From positions 186,001 through 250,000 of the forward strand of contig JACMLJ010000012.1 of the NCBI GenBank assembly GCA_014379625.1: a stretch of 64,000 bases of DNA, given 5' to 3'. Position numbers and translations under genes: made by a program. This stretch comes from Ferruginibacter sp. (lineage in GTDB: Bacteria; Bacteroidota; Bacteroidia; Chitinophagales; Chitinophagaceae). Shown here one piece after another: positions 1 to 9,216 of the stretch (position 1 is its first letter; every line of letters begins with the position of its first letter). The notes beneath the pieces are model-generated. The model ran no database searches. It had not been told where the DNA came from and worked only from the letters and a program-made list of their open reading frames with translations.

Positions 1-464
1 ACCAGGTAATTAGTAACTGATTTTGATACCTTATATATTTGAGCGGATATTTAATGGTAAAATTGAGTTATTGGCAGTAAAATATATTTTATAATTAAGA
101 TATATATTTATTACACGAAATTTAATTTAAAATAATTAATATAGTCTATTGATAATCATTGTAATAGTAATTAAAATATCGAAAAATTATTTTTATATAA
201 ATGAATGTCGATTTTATCTAAATTTTCTGAAAACAGTGCCTATTTTTACTAATTTTTAATTTAAAATAAAATTTATAAATAATTAAAATACATTATTTTA
301 TAAAATATTTTTAATACTATTTTTTTTAGTTCATACTTTTTTGAATTTTTGTCGGAATGTCATTTACGGATGCTAATAAATGTAGTAGACCAAATTACCA
401 GTTTTTACATTCCCTTTGTAATTATCTGCTTATCTTGCTATACATTGGAAATTTAAAACTAATC
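1..464. other. AT-rich stretch without a recognisable gene
   Basis: This stretch is very AT-rich, with long A/T runs. No reading frame in it resembles a protein. A frame open from position 357 (ATG) joins the next gene, but its first 36 codons do not look like a leader, so they are treated as upstream sequence. It probably holds the promoter of the lipoprotein gene; no clear -10 or -35 pair could be fixed. Confidence 0.5.
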
Positions 465-926
465 ATGACAACATTAAAGCTCCCTACCCTTCTTACAGTA
501 TTGTTACTGACAATATTACTGGTTTCCTGTAGTACCCCTAAGGAATTAGAGTACAGGGATTTCAAAAATTTTACATTTGATAAGGTTGGATTTTCGGCAA
601 CGGCCATAAAAATGGACCTGGTTTATTACAACCCTAACAACTTTGGTCTGCAGTTAAAAGCTACCGAGCTCGACATTTTTGTAGATAATAATTATCTTGG
701 ACATACTATCCAGGAACAACTGGTTAACATTCCAAAGCGGGAGGAATTTTCCATTCCGGTGAAAATTGACGTGGATATGAAAAACTTATTGAGAAATGGG
801 ATTACTTCACTTCTTAGTAACGAGGTGATGATCAGGGTAACCGGTACCGTGAAAGTGGGAAAAGGAAACATTTTTAAAAGCTTCCCGGTAAATTATGAGG
901 GGAAGCAAAAATTCAGCATATTCTAA
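465..926 (+). CDS. LEA14-like (LEA type 2) lipoprotein
   Basis: The 153-aa product starts with a hydrophobic signal (about residues 5-20) ending in the lipobox LLVSC, with the lipidated cysteine at residue 22. The rest fits a single immunoglobulin-like LEA type 2 domain: a motif on 'FDKVGFSATAIKMDL', then 'YYNPNNFGLQLKATELDIFV', then strands ending in 'VNYEGKQKF'. Proteins of this family in Bacteroidota are small lipoproteins with no assigned biochemical role. The ATG at 465 was chosen over the upstream ATG at 357 because the signal peptide begins there. It stands alone; the next gene is convergent. The fold assignment is fairly safe, the function unknown. Confidence 0.75.
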   Translation: MTTLKLPTLLTVLLLTILLVSCSTPKELEYRDFKNFTFDKVGFSATAIKMDLVYYNPNNFGLQLKATELDIFVDNNYLGHTIQEQLVNIPKREEFSIPVKIDVDMKNLLRNGITSLLSNEVMIRVTGTVKVGKGNIFKSFPVNYEGKQKFSIF

Positions 927-1050
927 GAAGCCAGCTAAATGCGATAAAGGATTTGCTGGAATTTCAAAAGCAATGGTATCGGCTGGCCTATCGGTCCTGG
1001 AAGGATATTGCAGTGGCCGACTTCAGAAATGAAATTTGATGGCATAAAAA

Positions 1051-1070
1051 AACCGCCATCAAAGGCGGTT
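1051..1070 (-). terminator. Rho-independent terminator of the HMA gene
   Basis: The arms AACCGCC and GGCGGTT are a perfect 7-bp inverted repeat with a 6-nt loop. On the plus strand an A-run lies just before it, which becomes a U-run after the hairpin in a minus-strand transcript. It sits 20 nt past the stop of the minus-strand HMA-domain gene and fits as its terminator; it could also stop transcription of the lipoprotein gene from the left. Confidence 0.8.
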
Positions 1071-1089
1071 AAATATTTATATGAACGAC

Positions 1090-1461
1090 TTACTGAGGTT
1101 CCTTATTATTTGTATTAATTGTGCCGGCCGGTTTTTTACAACATTTTGGTAATTTATTATAGGCGGCCTCATCCGCTGTTACATCATCGGCATCATAGCC
1201 TGCATTGGCGATCGCCGTTTTTAATTGTTCTATATTGTTCCTGTCGGTTAAAAACGTGACTGCGGTTGTCTTCTTCTTAAAATCTACTTTTACTGCCGAT
1301 ACGCCCGGTTCCCTGGTCAAATATTTTTCAATTTTTTCTTTACACATTTCACATTGTACAGTCGGTGTTTTAATGATTACTTTTTGTACCGCTTTTTGCT
1401 GTGCAAAACTTACTGTCACCAACCCAACGAGGGATAACAGGGTTAATTTAATTGCCTTCAT
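1090..1461 (-). CDS. Secreted heavy-metal-associated (HMA) domain protein
   Basis: The 123-aa protein has a Sec signal peptide (residues 1-20, ending SFAQ) followed by an HMA/CopZ-like domain. The metal-binding CxxC is CEMC at residues 37-40, in the usual loop after the first strand, and 'IANAGYDADDV' matches the conserved end of the fold. Extra cysteines (KCC, about 106-107) lie near the C-terminus. Known relatives bind Cu(I) or other soft metals; an extracytoplasmic metal chaperone or sequestration role is inferred. It begins 24 nt after the pyrE stop, so it may be cotranscribed with pyrE although the functions look unrelated. Confidence 0.75.
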   Translation of the reverse strand: MKAIKLTLLSLVGLVTVSFAQQKAVQKVIIKTPTVQCEMCKEKIEKYLTREPGVSAVKVDFKKKTTAVTFLTDRNNIEQLKTAIANAGYDADDVTADEAAYNKLPKCCKKPAGTINTNNKEPQ

Positions 1462-1485
1462 AGTTTTATTTTTTATTTAAAGTTA

Positions 1486-2118
1486 TCAAATTACACCCCA
1501 ATTTGCCGGATCCTTCCGCCAATTTAACAAACTGTATTGATCTTCCGGCGTAACAATCCCCTTTTCCTCAGCCAATTGGATCAATACTTTATAATTAGTT
1601 AAGGAAATATACCGCAGGCCCGCTGCTGAAAAAGCTTTCTCCGCCACATCAAAACCATAACTAAAAATAGACACCATTCCTATCACTTCCACAGTTTCTT
1701 TGCGTAGCACCTCTACTACTTCAAGACTGCTTTTCCCGGTAGAAATAAGGTCTTCAACTACCACCACTTTCTTCCCTTTTTCATAAAATCCTTCGATCTG
1801 GTTGCCCAGGCCATGCACTTTAGGTGTAGGGCGAACATAGATAAAAGGCAATTTTAACTGATCCGCTACCATTGCTCCCCAGGCAATACCAGCAGTAGCC
1901 ACTCCGGCCAGCATATCCGCCTCCGGAAACTGTTCAAACACTATATTACACATTTCGCTTTTTATGAAATCCCGGATAAACGGAAATGATAATGCTTTCC
2001 TGTTATCACAATAAATCGGGCTTTTCCATCCACTTGCCCAGGTAAAGGGTTGTTGCGGACTTAATTTAATTGCATTAATTTGTAAAAGTTTTTCAGCAGT
2101 CGCTTTTTCATTTGTCAT
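1486..2118 (-). CDS. pyrE: Orotate phosphoribosyltransferase
   Basis: The enzyme converts orotate and PRPP to orotidine 5'-monophosphate in the fifth step of pyrimidine synthesis. At 210 aa it has the family's usual length. The PRPP-binding loop VVVVEDLISTGKS is at residues 118-130. The flexible catalytic loop with Lys and His (RPTPKVHGLGNQIEG) is at about 96-110. The start has a short AT-rich leader. The other pyrimidine genes in the window, pyrB and pyrR, lie 1.8-3.5 kb upstream on the same strand but are separated by coaD, a thioesterase and an oppositely oriented NUDIX gene, so this is not a compact pyr operon. Confidence 0.95.
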   Translation of the reverse strand: MTNEKATAEKLLQINAIKLSPQQPFTWASGWKSPIYCDNRKALSFPFIRDFIKSEMCNIVFEQFPEADMLAGVATAGIAWGAMVADQLKLPFIYVRPTPKVHGLGNQIEGFYEKGKKVVVVEDLISTGKSSLEVVEVLRKETVEVIGMVSIFSYGFDVAEKAFSAAGLRYISLTNYKVLIQLAEEKGIVTPEDQYSLLNWRKDPANWGVI

Positions 2119-2225
2119 GGTGCAAATTAATAAAAAGCCATTAGCTTTAAGCTTTTACTATCCGTTTGAAGTATAACCGGATAGTAACCCTGAAGGTCAA
2201 TGGATGTAAACTAGCCCCGCCGTTT

Positions 2226-2855
2226 ATGCATATAAAAATTTATTTTGATGATAAACCGGTTTATCTCTGTGACGAGATAGATAAAGAACTCAATGAAATA
2301 CTTCACCGGCCTGATGCTGTGTTTATTGATGAAGTGTCCGGTCCTGCTATCAAATCTCTTTTGCATGAGATAAAGAAGGATGAGTTTCATGCAGGTGTTT
2401 TATGGCATACCGACCTGGAGAAACTTAAGAAGGCATTCTTTAAGCATTTTCAGCTAATAGAGGCAGCCGGTGGAATTGTACAAAACGACAAAAAAGAAAT
2501 ATTATTTATTTACCGGCTCAATAAATGGGATTTACCCAAAGGAAAAGTAGAGAAAGGTGAAAATTTCGAGCAATGCGCCATCAGGGAAGTAGGAGAAGAA
2601 ACTGGTGTTACCGGTTTGACATTGAAAAGCAAAACTGGTGAAACCTATCATACCTACAATGCTTTTGGAAAACATAACCTGAAAATTTCCCACTGGTACT
2701 ATATGACCTGTCTTAAAACACAAATCCTGGTTCCCCAAACCGAAGAAGATATAACTTCCATAAAATGGGTAAAAACGAAGGATATTAAAGAACCCCTGGC
2801 AAATACTTATCCTTCCATAAAAGATATCATGGACAAATTTTTTGAAATACCCTGA
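2226..2855 (+). CDS. NUDIX hydrolase
   Basis: The 209-aa protein has an N-terminal region of about 75 aa of unknown role and then a NUDIX domain. The Nudix box is complete at residues 106-128: G106, E112, R120-E121, E124-E125 and G127, matching Gx5Ex7REUxEExGU. Family members cleave nucleoside diphosphates linked to another moiety; the substrate cannot be told here. The ATG at 2226 was chosen because the frame extends upstream only to a TTG at 2166, and the extra 20 residues look unstructured. The gene is divergent from pyrE and ends 6 nt before the convergent thioesterase stop. Confidence 0.85.
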   Translation: MHIKIYFDDKPVYLCDEIDKELNEILHRPDAVFIDEVSGPAIKSLLHEIKKDEFHAGVLWHTDLEKLKKAFFKHFQLIEAAGGIVQNDKKEILFIYRLNKWDLPKGKVEKGENFEQCAIREVGEETGVTGLTLKSKTGETYHTYNAFGKHNLKISHWYYMTCLKTQILVPQTEEDITSIKWVKTKDIKEPLANTYPSIKDIMDKFFEIP

Positions 2856-2861
2856 TTGAAA

Positions 2862-3293
2862 TTAAAATGCCTTGTTTAAAATAGCCACGGTAAGTCGGCT
2901 TATACAAATCAGTTTCTCCAGTTCGTCATAAATTTTGATATCCCATACATGAGTGGTAGCCCCCAGATGAAGCGGTGTAGCTATGCCGGTCACAAAGCCC
3001 TGCCTTGCACTTCGTATGTGATTGGCATTTATTTCGAGGCCCACGCAAATAAATTTACCGGAATCGATTACCAGGTGCGAAGCTACACTTCCGGCTGTTT
3101 CGGCCAATGCACAACTGGCACCTCCGTGTAAAAGTCCGTATACTTGTTTTGTACGATGATCAACAGGCATTCTTATTTTTAAAAAGTCGTCCCCTATTTC
3201 CGTCCATTCCATACCCAGGTACTCTGCCATAGTTTCGGTACCAAATGGATCCAGATCCGCTAATTTGATAGATTTTTTGAACCAGATTGACAT
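2862..3293 (-). CDS. PaaI-type hotdog-fold thioesterase
   Basis: The 143-aa protein is a single 4HBT hotdog domain. The signature HGGASCALAET at residues 56-66 carries the catalytic Glu/His region of the PaaI/DUF4442 group. Relatives hydrolyse acyl-CoA esters such as aryl- or hydroxybenzoyl-CoA; the natural substrate is not evident. It starts 7 nt after the coaD stop, so the two are very likely one transcript, which joins two enzymes of coenzyme A chemistry by context. Confidence 0.85.
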   Translation of the reverse strand: MSIWFKKSIKLADLDPFGTETMAEYLGMEWTEIGDDFLKIRMPVDHRTKQVYGLLHGGASCALAETAGSVASHLVIDSGKFICVGLEINANHIRSARQGFVTGIATPLHLGATTHVWDIKIYDELEKLICISRLTVAILNKAF

Positions 3294-3300
3294 TTTGCGT

Positions 3301-3783
3301 TCATTTTAAATGTTTACTATTAAATATAGATTCATTAACCACCGTGGGTAGAAACTGAGAAACATCTCCCCCATTATTTAATACGTCACGAACAAGTGTA
3401 GACGCAACAGAAGTATATTGTGGCAGGCAGGTTAAGAAAACTGTTTCAATATGACCATCAATACTTCGGTTCATATCGGCAATTGCTTTTTCATACTCAA
3501 AATCATTCACATACCTTATCCCACGCAGTATAAAATTAGCACCTACGCTTTTACAGCAGTTTACGGTCAGTCCTTCATAAACAATTGCTGTTACTTTCGG
3601 TTCATCTTTATAAATTTCCAAGACCCATTTCAACCTTTGCTCTTCACTAAACATCGGTAACTTGTTGGCGTTACGCCCGATGCCGATTACTAATTTATCA
3701 AATAAAGGGATTGCCCTGTTAATTATATCAACATGTCCCAGCGTAACGGGATCAAATGTACCGGGGAATAAACAGGTGCGCAT
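3301..3783 (-). CDS. coaD: Phosphopantetheine adenylyltransferase
   Basis: This enzyme makes dephospho-CoA from 4'-phosphopantetheine and ATP, the penultimate step of CoA synthesis. The 160-aa length is normal. The nucleotidyltransferase motif FPGTFDPVTLGH at residues 6-17 includes the TxGH-type element, and the second nucleotide-binding motif appears as 'TSVASTLVRDV' near the C-terminus. It is followed closely by the thioesterase gene. The upstream 124 nt to pyrB hold no other gene. Confidence 0.93.
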   Translation of the reverse strand: MRTCLFPGTFDPVTLGHVDIINRAIPLFDKLVIGIGRNANKLPMFSEEQRLKWVLEIYKDEPKVTAIVYEGLTVNCCKSVGANFILRGIRYVNDFEYEKAIADMNRSIDGHIETVFLTCLPQYTSVASTLVRDVLNNGGDVSQFLPTVVNESIFNSKHLK

Positions 3784-3907
3784 TTTATAAAGTTAGTCCG
3801 TTAATTAGATAATTTGTAATTCATAAATTATTATCCGGTTATCCCGAAGTTTACCTAATATCAACCCGTCGCAAATTTCAATGGTCCCGGCAATTTAGTA
3901 AATAGGT

Positions 3908-4828
3908 TTATTTCCCGGCTAATAAATACAAAACCGCCATTCTGACTGCAACACCATTTTCTACCTGTTGCAAGATAATCGACTGGCTGCTGTCTGCAAC
4001 GTCGCTGTCTATTTCCACGCCCCGGTTAATCGGGCCAGGGTGCATAATAACGATTTCTTTATGTAAACTATCTAATAATTTTTTGCTGACCCCGTAGGCC
4101 AGGTTATATTCGCGGAGGGAAGAAAAAAGTACCTGGTTCTGTCTTTCCAACTGAATGCGCAATACATTTGCCACATCGCACCATTCCAATGCCTTACGTA
4201 AACTGTACTCCACCTTAATATCCAGCGCCTCCTTAATATATTTTGGAATTAGTGTCGGAGGGCCTGCAACCATCACTTCAGCACCCATTTTTTTTAATAA
4301 ATAAATATTGCTAAGTGCTACCCTTGAATGCATGATATCGCCGATAAGTACCACTTTTTTGCCTTCGAGCTGCCCGAGTTTTTCCTTAATCGAAAAAGCA
4401 TCCAATAAGGCCTGGGTGGGGTGTTCATTTATACCATCACCCGCATTTACAATTGCGGCGGGAATATGCCGGGCTAAAAAATGGGGAGCACCGCTTGCAC
4501 TATGCCGCATCACTACCATATCCACTTTCATGCTCAGGATATTATTCACCGTGTCTAACAAAGTTTCTCCTTTTGATACAGAAGAAGCGGAAGCTGAAAA
4601 ATTGATCGTATCTGCACTTAGTCGCTTTTCCGCCAGTTCAAAAGATATCCTGGTACGAGTGCTGTTTTCGTAAAATAAATTAACGATGGTGATGTCCCTT
4701 AATGAGGGTACTTTTTTTACCGGCCGCTGTAAAACTTCTTTGAATTGTGAGGCTGTGGCTAAGATTAGAGAAATGTCTTCCGTGGATAATTCTTTAATGC
4801 CCAATAAATGTTTGGTAGATAATTGCAT
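3908..4828 (-). CDS. pyrB: Aspartate carbamoyltransferase catalytic subunit
   Basis: It joins carbamoyl phosphate and aspartate, the committed step of pyrimidine synthesis. The 306-aa length is typical. The carbamoyl-phosphate signature FYENSTRTRISFELAEKRL is at residues 52-70 (STRTR 56-60), HPTQALLD follows in the mid-region, and the aspartate-domain motif HPGPINRGVEID is near the C-terminus. No pyrI regulatory subunit lies next to it. pyrR lies 232 nt upstream on the same strand, so PyrR-linked control is plausible, but no clear anti-terminator was identified in the gap. Confidence 0.95.
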   Translation of the reverse strand: MQLSTKHLLGIKELSTEDISLILATASQFKEVLQRPVKKVPSLRDITIVNLFYENSTRTRISFELAEKRLSADTINFSASASSVSKGETLLDTVNNILSMKVDMVVMRHSASGAPHFLARHIPAAIVNAGDGINEHPTQALLDAFSIKEKLGQLEGKKVVLIGDIMHSRVALSNIYLLKKMGAEVMVAGPPTLIPKYIKEALDIKVEYSLRKALEWCDVANVLRIQLERQNQVLFSSLREYNLAYGVSKKLLDSLHKEIVIMHPGPINRGVEIDSDVADSSQSIILQQVENGVAVRMAVLYLLAGK

Positions 4829-4947
4829 TAAAGGTCAAAGCTAATAGATTTGAATGAATTTTTTTGCATGAATACTCAAATTTTCATGAATTAAAATGCA
4901 TGAAGGGCAAAAAAAAGGGCAGATTTGTGATCCGGAAAGAATACCCA

Positions 4948-4982
4948 AATTAGCTAATTTGCTAATGAGCTAATTTGCTAAT
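4948..4982. repeat. GCTAATTTGCTAAT microrepeat
   Basis: The tandem units TTAGCTAATTTGCTAATGAG belong to a family of short palindromic AT-rich repeats also seen at 40,148, 42,795 and 50,957. All four copies lie just beyond the 3' end of a minus-strand gene; here it is pyrR. Confidence 0.6.
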
Positions 4983-5060
4983 GTAAAAATACCCCAATTC
5001 CAGCAGTAATCATTTTAAAAAAAAGTGACAACTTGTTTGCAGTTTTTTTCCTCCTGGCGG

Positions 5061-5570
5061 CTAATATAAAACTACCTCTTCCCTATCCCATTCTACCTTA
5101 ACTTTTTGGGAAAAAGCAGTGTCAATGGCTTTGCCCCAATAATCAGGCTGAATTGGCAGTTCCCTGTTAAATCTCCGGTCTACCAGCACACATAACTCCA
5201 CTTTTTTAGGGCGTCCAAAATCCTGGATAGCATCCAGTGCAGCCCGGATGGTCCTGCCCGTATATAACACATCATCAATCAATATCACAATTTTGCCTTC
5301 AATCGAAAATGTGATATCCGTTTTATTCGCAATACGTAATTCATTTCTTACATCATCCCTGTAAAAAGTGATATCTAAAACACCGTATTGAACTTTTTCA
5401 TCAGGACATAAGTTGCTGATACTTTCCACTATTGATTTGCTGATCTGCACCCCTCTTGGCTGAAGACCGATAAAAACTACCTCATTTAAATGCAAATGAT
5501 CCTCGAGCAGTTGATGAGCAAGTCGCAAAATGGTTAAGTGTAATTGCCGTTTATCAAGTATTGTTTTCAA
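5061..5570 (-). CDS. pyrR: PyrR bifunctional regulator / uracil phosphoribosyltransferase
   Basis: The 169-aa protein is a type I phosphoribosyltransferase of the PyrR group. The PRPP loop VILIDDVLYTGRTIRAAL spans about residues 95-112, and 'LQPRGVQIS' near residue 38 is typical of PyrR. Family members bind pyr mRNA to control attenuation in Firmicutes and can also make UMP from uracil. Whether the RNA-binding role holds in this organism is not shown by the sequence. It precedes pyrB on the same strand with a 232-nt gap that holds a microrepeat array. Confidence 0.88.
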   Translation of the reverse strand: MKTILDKRQLHLTILRLAHQLLEDHLHLNEVVFIGLQPRGVQISKSIVESISNLCPDEKVQYGVLDITFYRDDVRNELRIANKTDITFSIEGKIVILIDDVLYTGRTIRAALDAIQDFGRPKKVELCVLVDRRFNRELPIQPDYWGKAIDTAFSQKVKVEWDREEVVLY

Positions 5571-5692
5571 GCCTTTATATTATGTAACGAATTTATCTGA
5601 ATTTTTTTGAATAAAAAACCAGAGATGATATTGGCGGATAAGCCCGCAGGATTATCACGTCAGCCCGATACCCTGATAGGTGATCGTTGTTG

Positions 5693-7327
5693 TTATTTTT
5701 CTAACATAAACGGATACCTGTAATCTGTTACTGGCGTAAATGTTTCTTTAATCGTACGGGCACTTAACCAGCGATACAGGTTTAATATGCTCCCTGCCTT
5801 ATCATTTGTTCCGCTTGCCCTGGCGCCTCCAAAAGGCTGTTGCCCCACCACCGCACCGGTTGGTTTATCATTGATATAAAAATTGCCGGAGCTGTAACGC
5901 AACAGATCAGTGGCCAATTCCACCGCGTACCTGTCTTGTGCGATAATGGCCCCCGTTAAAGCATAGGCAGATGTACTGTCAACTAATTTTAATGCATCCT
6001 CAAACTTATCTCCTTCGTAAACATACAGGGTAAGTACAGGACCAAATAGTTCTTCGCACATTGTAACATATTTTGGATCCGTGGTTTCAATTATTGTTGG
6101 CTCAATAAAAAAACCTTCAGATTTATCACAATTACCACCTGCCAGTATCGAAGCGCTGCTGTCATTTTTCATTGCATCGTTGATATAACTTTCTAATTTA
6201 TCAAAACTCTTTTCGTCAATTACCGCATTGATAAAGTTGGTAAAATCCTCCGTACTACCCATCTTCATCGTCTTTATTTCAGCTACCAGTTTCTTTTTTA
6301 CTTCTTCGGCGATATTGGATGGAATATAAGCCCTGGACGCCGCCGAGCATTTTTGGCCCTGGTATTCGAATGCACCCCTGGTCAGCGCAGCAACTACCAC
6401 ATCGGGATCAGCGCTTTTATGTGCAATCACAAAATCCTTCCCCCCGGTTTCGCCAACAATTCTGGGGTAAGATTTATAGATGCCTGCATTGGCGCCGATC
6501 GTTTTCCACATAAAATTAAATACGCCGGTACTACCGGTAAAATGCACACCTGCAAAATCGGGATGGCTAAAACATATTTCGCCCAGAACCGGCCCATCTA
6601 CAAATACTAGGTTGATAACGCCATCCGGTAACCCTGCTTCTTTTAAAACATGCATAAATACCTGGGCGCTATACACCTGCGTATGGGCGCATTTCCAAAC
6701 TACTACATTGCCACACATGGCGGCACTGGTAGGAAGATTGCCACCGATGGCAGTAAAATTGAAGGGCGTAATAGCCAGTACAAAACCTTCCAGCGGACGA
6801 TATTCCACCCGGTTATTCATACCAGCACTACTGATGGGCTGCTGGCGATAAATTTCGCTTAAAAAATGTACATTAAACCGGAGAAAATCTATCAGTTCGC
6901 AGGCAGCATCAATTTCTGCCTGGTAAACATTTTTACTTTGTCCAAGCATAGTGCTGCCTACAATGTACGGACGATACCGGGCAGCGAGCAGATCGGCGGC
7001 TTTTAAAAATATATTCGCCCTGTTTTCCCAGCTAAGGCCAGCCCATTTTTCTTTTGCTTTTAACGCAGCGGCAATGGCCTCTTTAACATGGTCCGCATCA
7101 CCTTCATGATAGTGACCAAGCAGGTGCCGGCGCTCGTGCGGGGGATGCAATTCTTTTTTGTTGCCCGTCCTGACTTCATCGTTTCCAATGTACATTGGAA
7201 TATCCACTATTTTATTTTTTAATTCTTTCAACACTTTTTTCAATGCTTCTTTTTCTTTACTCCCGGGTGCGTAATTCAATACCGGTTCGTTAACAGGCAT
7301 TGGGTAATAAAAATCTCCGTATTGCAT
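5693..7327 (-). CDS. pruA: L-glutamate gamma-semialdehyde (P5C) dehydrogenase
   Basis: The enzyme oxidises glutamate semialdehyde (from pyrroline-5-carboxylate) to glutamate with NAD+, the last step of proline breakdown. The 544-aa monofunctional form matches the length of eukaryotic and Bacteroidota P5C dehydrogenases rather than the fused bacterial PutA. The catalytic Cys is C327 in 'EYQGQKCSAASRAYIP', the general base is E293 in 'VGETGGKDFV', and 'ITPFNFTAIGGNLP' at 186-199 is the cofactor-binding stretch. It stands alone; no proline dehydrogenase gene is in the window. Confidence 0.93.
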   Translation of the reverse strand: MQYGDFYYPMPVNEPVLNYAPGSKEKEALKKVLKELKNKIVDIPMYIGNDEVRTGNKKELHPPHERRHLLGHYHEGDADHVKEAIAAALKAKEKWAGLSWENRANIFLKAADLLAARYRPYIVGSTMLGQSKNVYQAEIDAACELIDFLRFNVHFLSEIYRQQPISSAGMNNRVEYRPLEGFVLAITPFNFTAIGGNLPTSAAMCGNVVVWKCAHTQVYSAQVFMHVLKEAGLPDGVINLVFVDGPVLGEICFSHPDFAGVHFTGSTGVFNFMWKTIGANAGIYKSYPRIVGETGGKDFVIAHKSADPDVVVAALTRGAFEYQGQKCSAASRAYIPSNIAEEVKKKLVAEIKTMKMGSTEDFTNFINAVIDEKSFDKLESYINDAMKNDSSASILAGGNCDKSEGFFIEPTIIETTDPKYVTMCEELFGPVLTLYVYEGDKFEDALKLVDSTSAYALTGAIIAQDRYAVELATDLLRYSSGNFYINDKPTGAVVGQQPFGGARASGTNDKAGSILNLYRWLSARTIKETFTPVTDYRYPFMLEK

Positions 7328-7359
7328 ATTATTTGTGTATTTTGATTATTTTTTGCCTA

Positions 7360-7893
7360 TTAATTATTTATGGCAATAATTTTGAATTCCTCCCCCTGCT
7401 GCGAGAACCAAACCTTTCCATCTTCACTCATTGCCCCCTTACTATTTCTGAATATCTGGCTAAAATTGATTTTCGCAATAGACAATTTAGCGTCTTTTGT
7501 AAATACCCTGTCGTAATTTTTTATAAAATCCTGTTCGGTTTTGATGGATTTGCCCAATGGATAACTTATTAGCCGGGCCAGTTGTTCCTTATCATCATTG
7601 AGCACTAATAACTGCAACTGTTTTAAAAACAATTTGAATTCTTTACTATCTGTAATGCCGGCAATTTCCCATGAAGTAGGAATACTGCCATCACTGAATA
7701 CACTATCATCGGTCATTTCTTCCCCGGTTAAGCCAATACCCATATTGTTACCTGGTTTTATAGTATTCATAGCATCTTTAATCGGCGGAGCGGAATCAGC
7801 AATGGATAAGGGTTTCACATCAACCGGCGTTTTAGTTTCATGACAGCCGAAAACTATAGGAAAGAAAACAATGGATAAAAGGTATTTTTTCAT
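7360..7893 (-). CDS. Hypothetical lipoprotein
   Basis: The 177-aa product was not recognised. It has a short signal peptide ending in the lipobox VFGC (Cys17), a low-complexity linker rich in Asp/Ser/Pro (about 18-70), and a C-terminal globular part of about 100 aa with the stretch 'DFIKNYDRVFTKD' and a final 'WFSQQGEEFKIIAINN'. The last part resembles small secreted alpha+beta domains of the SnoaL/NTF2 shape, but that is a guess. The start at 7893 was taken because the signal peptide begins there; the frame runs 24 codons further up. It lies 32 nt upstream of pruA and may be cotranscribed with it. Confidence 0.6.
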   Translation of the reverse strand: MKKYLLSIVFFPIVFGCHETKTPVDVKPLSIADSAPPIKDAMNTIKPGNNMGIGLTGEEMTDDSVFSDGSIPTSWEIAGITDSKEFKLFLKQLQLLVLNDDKEQLARLISYPLGKSIKTEQDFIKNYDRVFTKDAKLSIAKINFSQIFRNSKGAMSEDGKVWFSQQGEEFKIIAINN

Positions 7894-8108
7894 TTTTTGG
7901 AATTTTATTTTTAAACACAAAACAAATAGAGAATTGATACCCCTAATTTCCGTAAAGAAGGGCAATCTTTCAGAAAAAAATTCACCAGGCTGGTTGTAAA
8001 CTTTGGTCGTTTCCCTGCTTTATTATTGAGCAGGCTAAAGTTATTGAAGTTTGTAATCTCCATTGGCATATATGCAAATCAGCAAACCGGCAAACTGCTA
8101 AACTGGAA

Positions 8109-9204
8109 TTAAGAAGCATCCGCTTCTTTTTCACTCATTAGATAAGCTTTAATAAATCCATCAAGTTCTCCATCCATAACCGGTCCTACATTTCCTACTT
8201 CAAAATCCGTCCGGTGATCTTTGATCATTTTATAAGGATGAAAGACATAAGATCGTATCTGGCTTCCCCATTCTATTTTTTTCTTGGAAGAGTTAGAAGC
8301 ATCCAAGACAGCCTGCCGTTTGCGCCTCTCTTCCTCATATAACCTGCTCTTTAACATCGCCATTGCTTTTTCCCTGTTTTCTCCCTGTGTTCTTGCCTGC
8401 TGGCATTCCACAATAATACCACTTGGCCTATGCGTCAGCCGCACTGCTGTTTCTACCTTGTTTACATTTTGTCCGCCACTGCCACCGCTCCTGAAAAATG
8501 CCCAGTCTACATCAGCCGGGTTTACGGCGATCTCAATAGTATCATCTATTAACGGGTAAACATACACACTGGCAAAAGAAGTGTGCCGCCTTGCGTTGCT
8601 GTCAAAGGGGCTTATCCTTACGAGCCTGTGTACACCGCTTTCTGCCTTTAGAAAACCGTAGGCGAAAGGTCCGTCAAACTGGAAAGTGCAGGTTTTAATA
8701 CCGGCCCCATCGCCCCATTGCCAATCAAGCTCGCTCACGGCCCAACCCTGTTTTTCTCCATACATACGGTACATACGGGCCAGCATTTCGGCCCAGTCCT
8801 GGCTCTCTGTTCCCCCTGCGCCGCTGTTGATCTGCAATACAGCCGGGAGGGCATCTGCAGGTTCGTTGAGCGTGCTCTTAAACTCAGCTTCATCAATTGC
8901 AGCAATAGCCCTGGTATAAGCATCTTTCACTTCTTCTTCAGTTGCTTCCCCTTCTTTCCAAAAGTCGAACAGTACGGCGAAATCCTCGACCATCGATTCT
9001 ACATCATGGTACATATTTACCCAGTATTCGTTTACTTTAGTGTCTTTTAAAATGGAAGTGGCACGGGCATTATCATCCCAAAAACCCGGTGAAAGCGAGA
9101 GTTGTTTGTCGTTATTTATTTTAGTTTCCCTGTTAGCGACGTCAAAGAAACCTCCTCAAGACCAACACACGGTCTCTCATATCCTTCAAATTTTCTGTTG
9201 TCAT
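8109..9204 (-). CDS. prfB: Peptide chain release factor 2 (programmed +1 frameshift)
   Basis: RF2 reads UGA and UAA stop codons. The gene is in two frames. Codons 1-20 run from the ATG at 9204 to CTT (9147-9145), followed by an in-frame TGA (9144-9142). Skipping one T and continuing from GAC at 9143 gives a single 364-aa protein, the usual RF2 length. The peptidyl-hydrolysis motif is in '[18 protein letters not shown]' and the stop-codon recognition tripeptide SPF is in '[13 protein letters not shown]'. Without the shift only a 301-aa frame from an internal ATG at 9014 would be called. RF2 level is expected to be autoregulated by this site. Confidence 0.95.
9141..9156 (-). promoter_or_regulatory. 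prfB +1 frameshift site
   Basis: On the minus strand the bases read AGGAGG-TTT-CTT-TGA-C. This is the classic arrangement: a Shine-Dalgarno-like AGGAGG, three bases, the slippery CTT codon and the weak UGA-C stop. The spacing equals that of the Escherichia coli prfB site (AGGGGG-TAT-CTT-TGA-C). Confidence 0.95.
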
Positions 9205-9208
9205 GTGG

Positions 9209-9216
9209 CAAAAATA
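9209..9216 (-). promoter_or_regulatory. Candidate -10 (TAnnTTTG) box of prfB
   Basis: The minus strand reads TATTTTTG, matching the TAnnTTTG consensus of the primary sigma factor of Bacteroidota. It lies only 4 nt before the prfB ATG at 9204, so the leader would be extremely short or absent. A -33 TTG was not clearly found, and the match may be chance. Confidence 0.35.

Noticed and set aside
2166..2225. Longer NUDIX protein from a TTG start
   Set aside because: The ATG at 2226 gives the full domain; the extra 20 residues have no family counterpart that I can see and overlap the pyrE promoter area.
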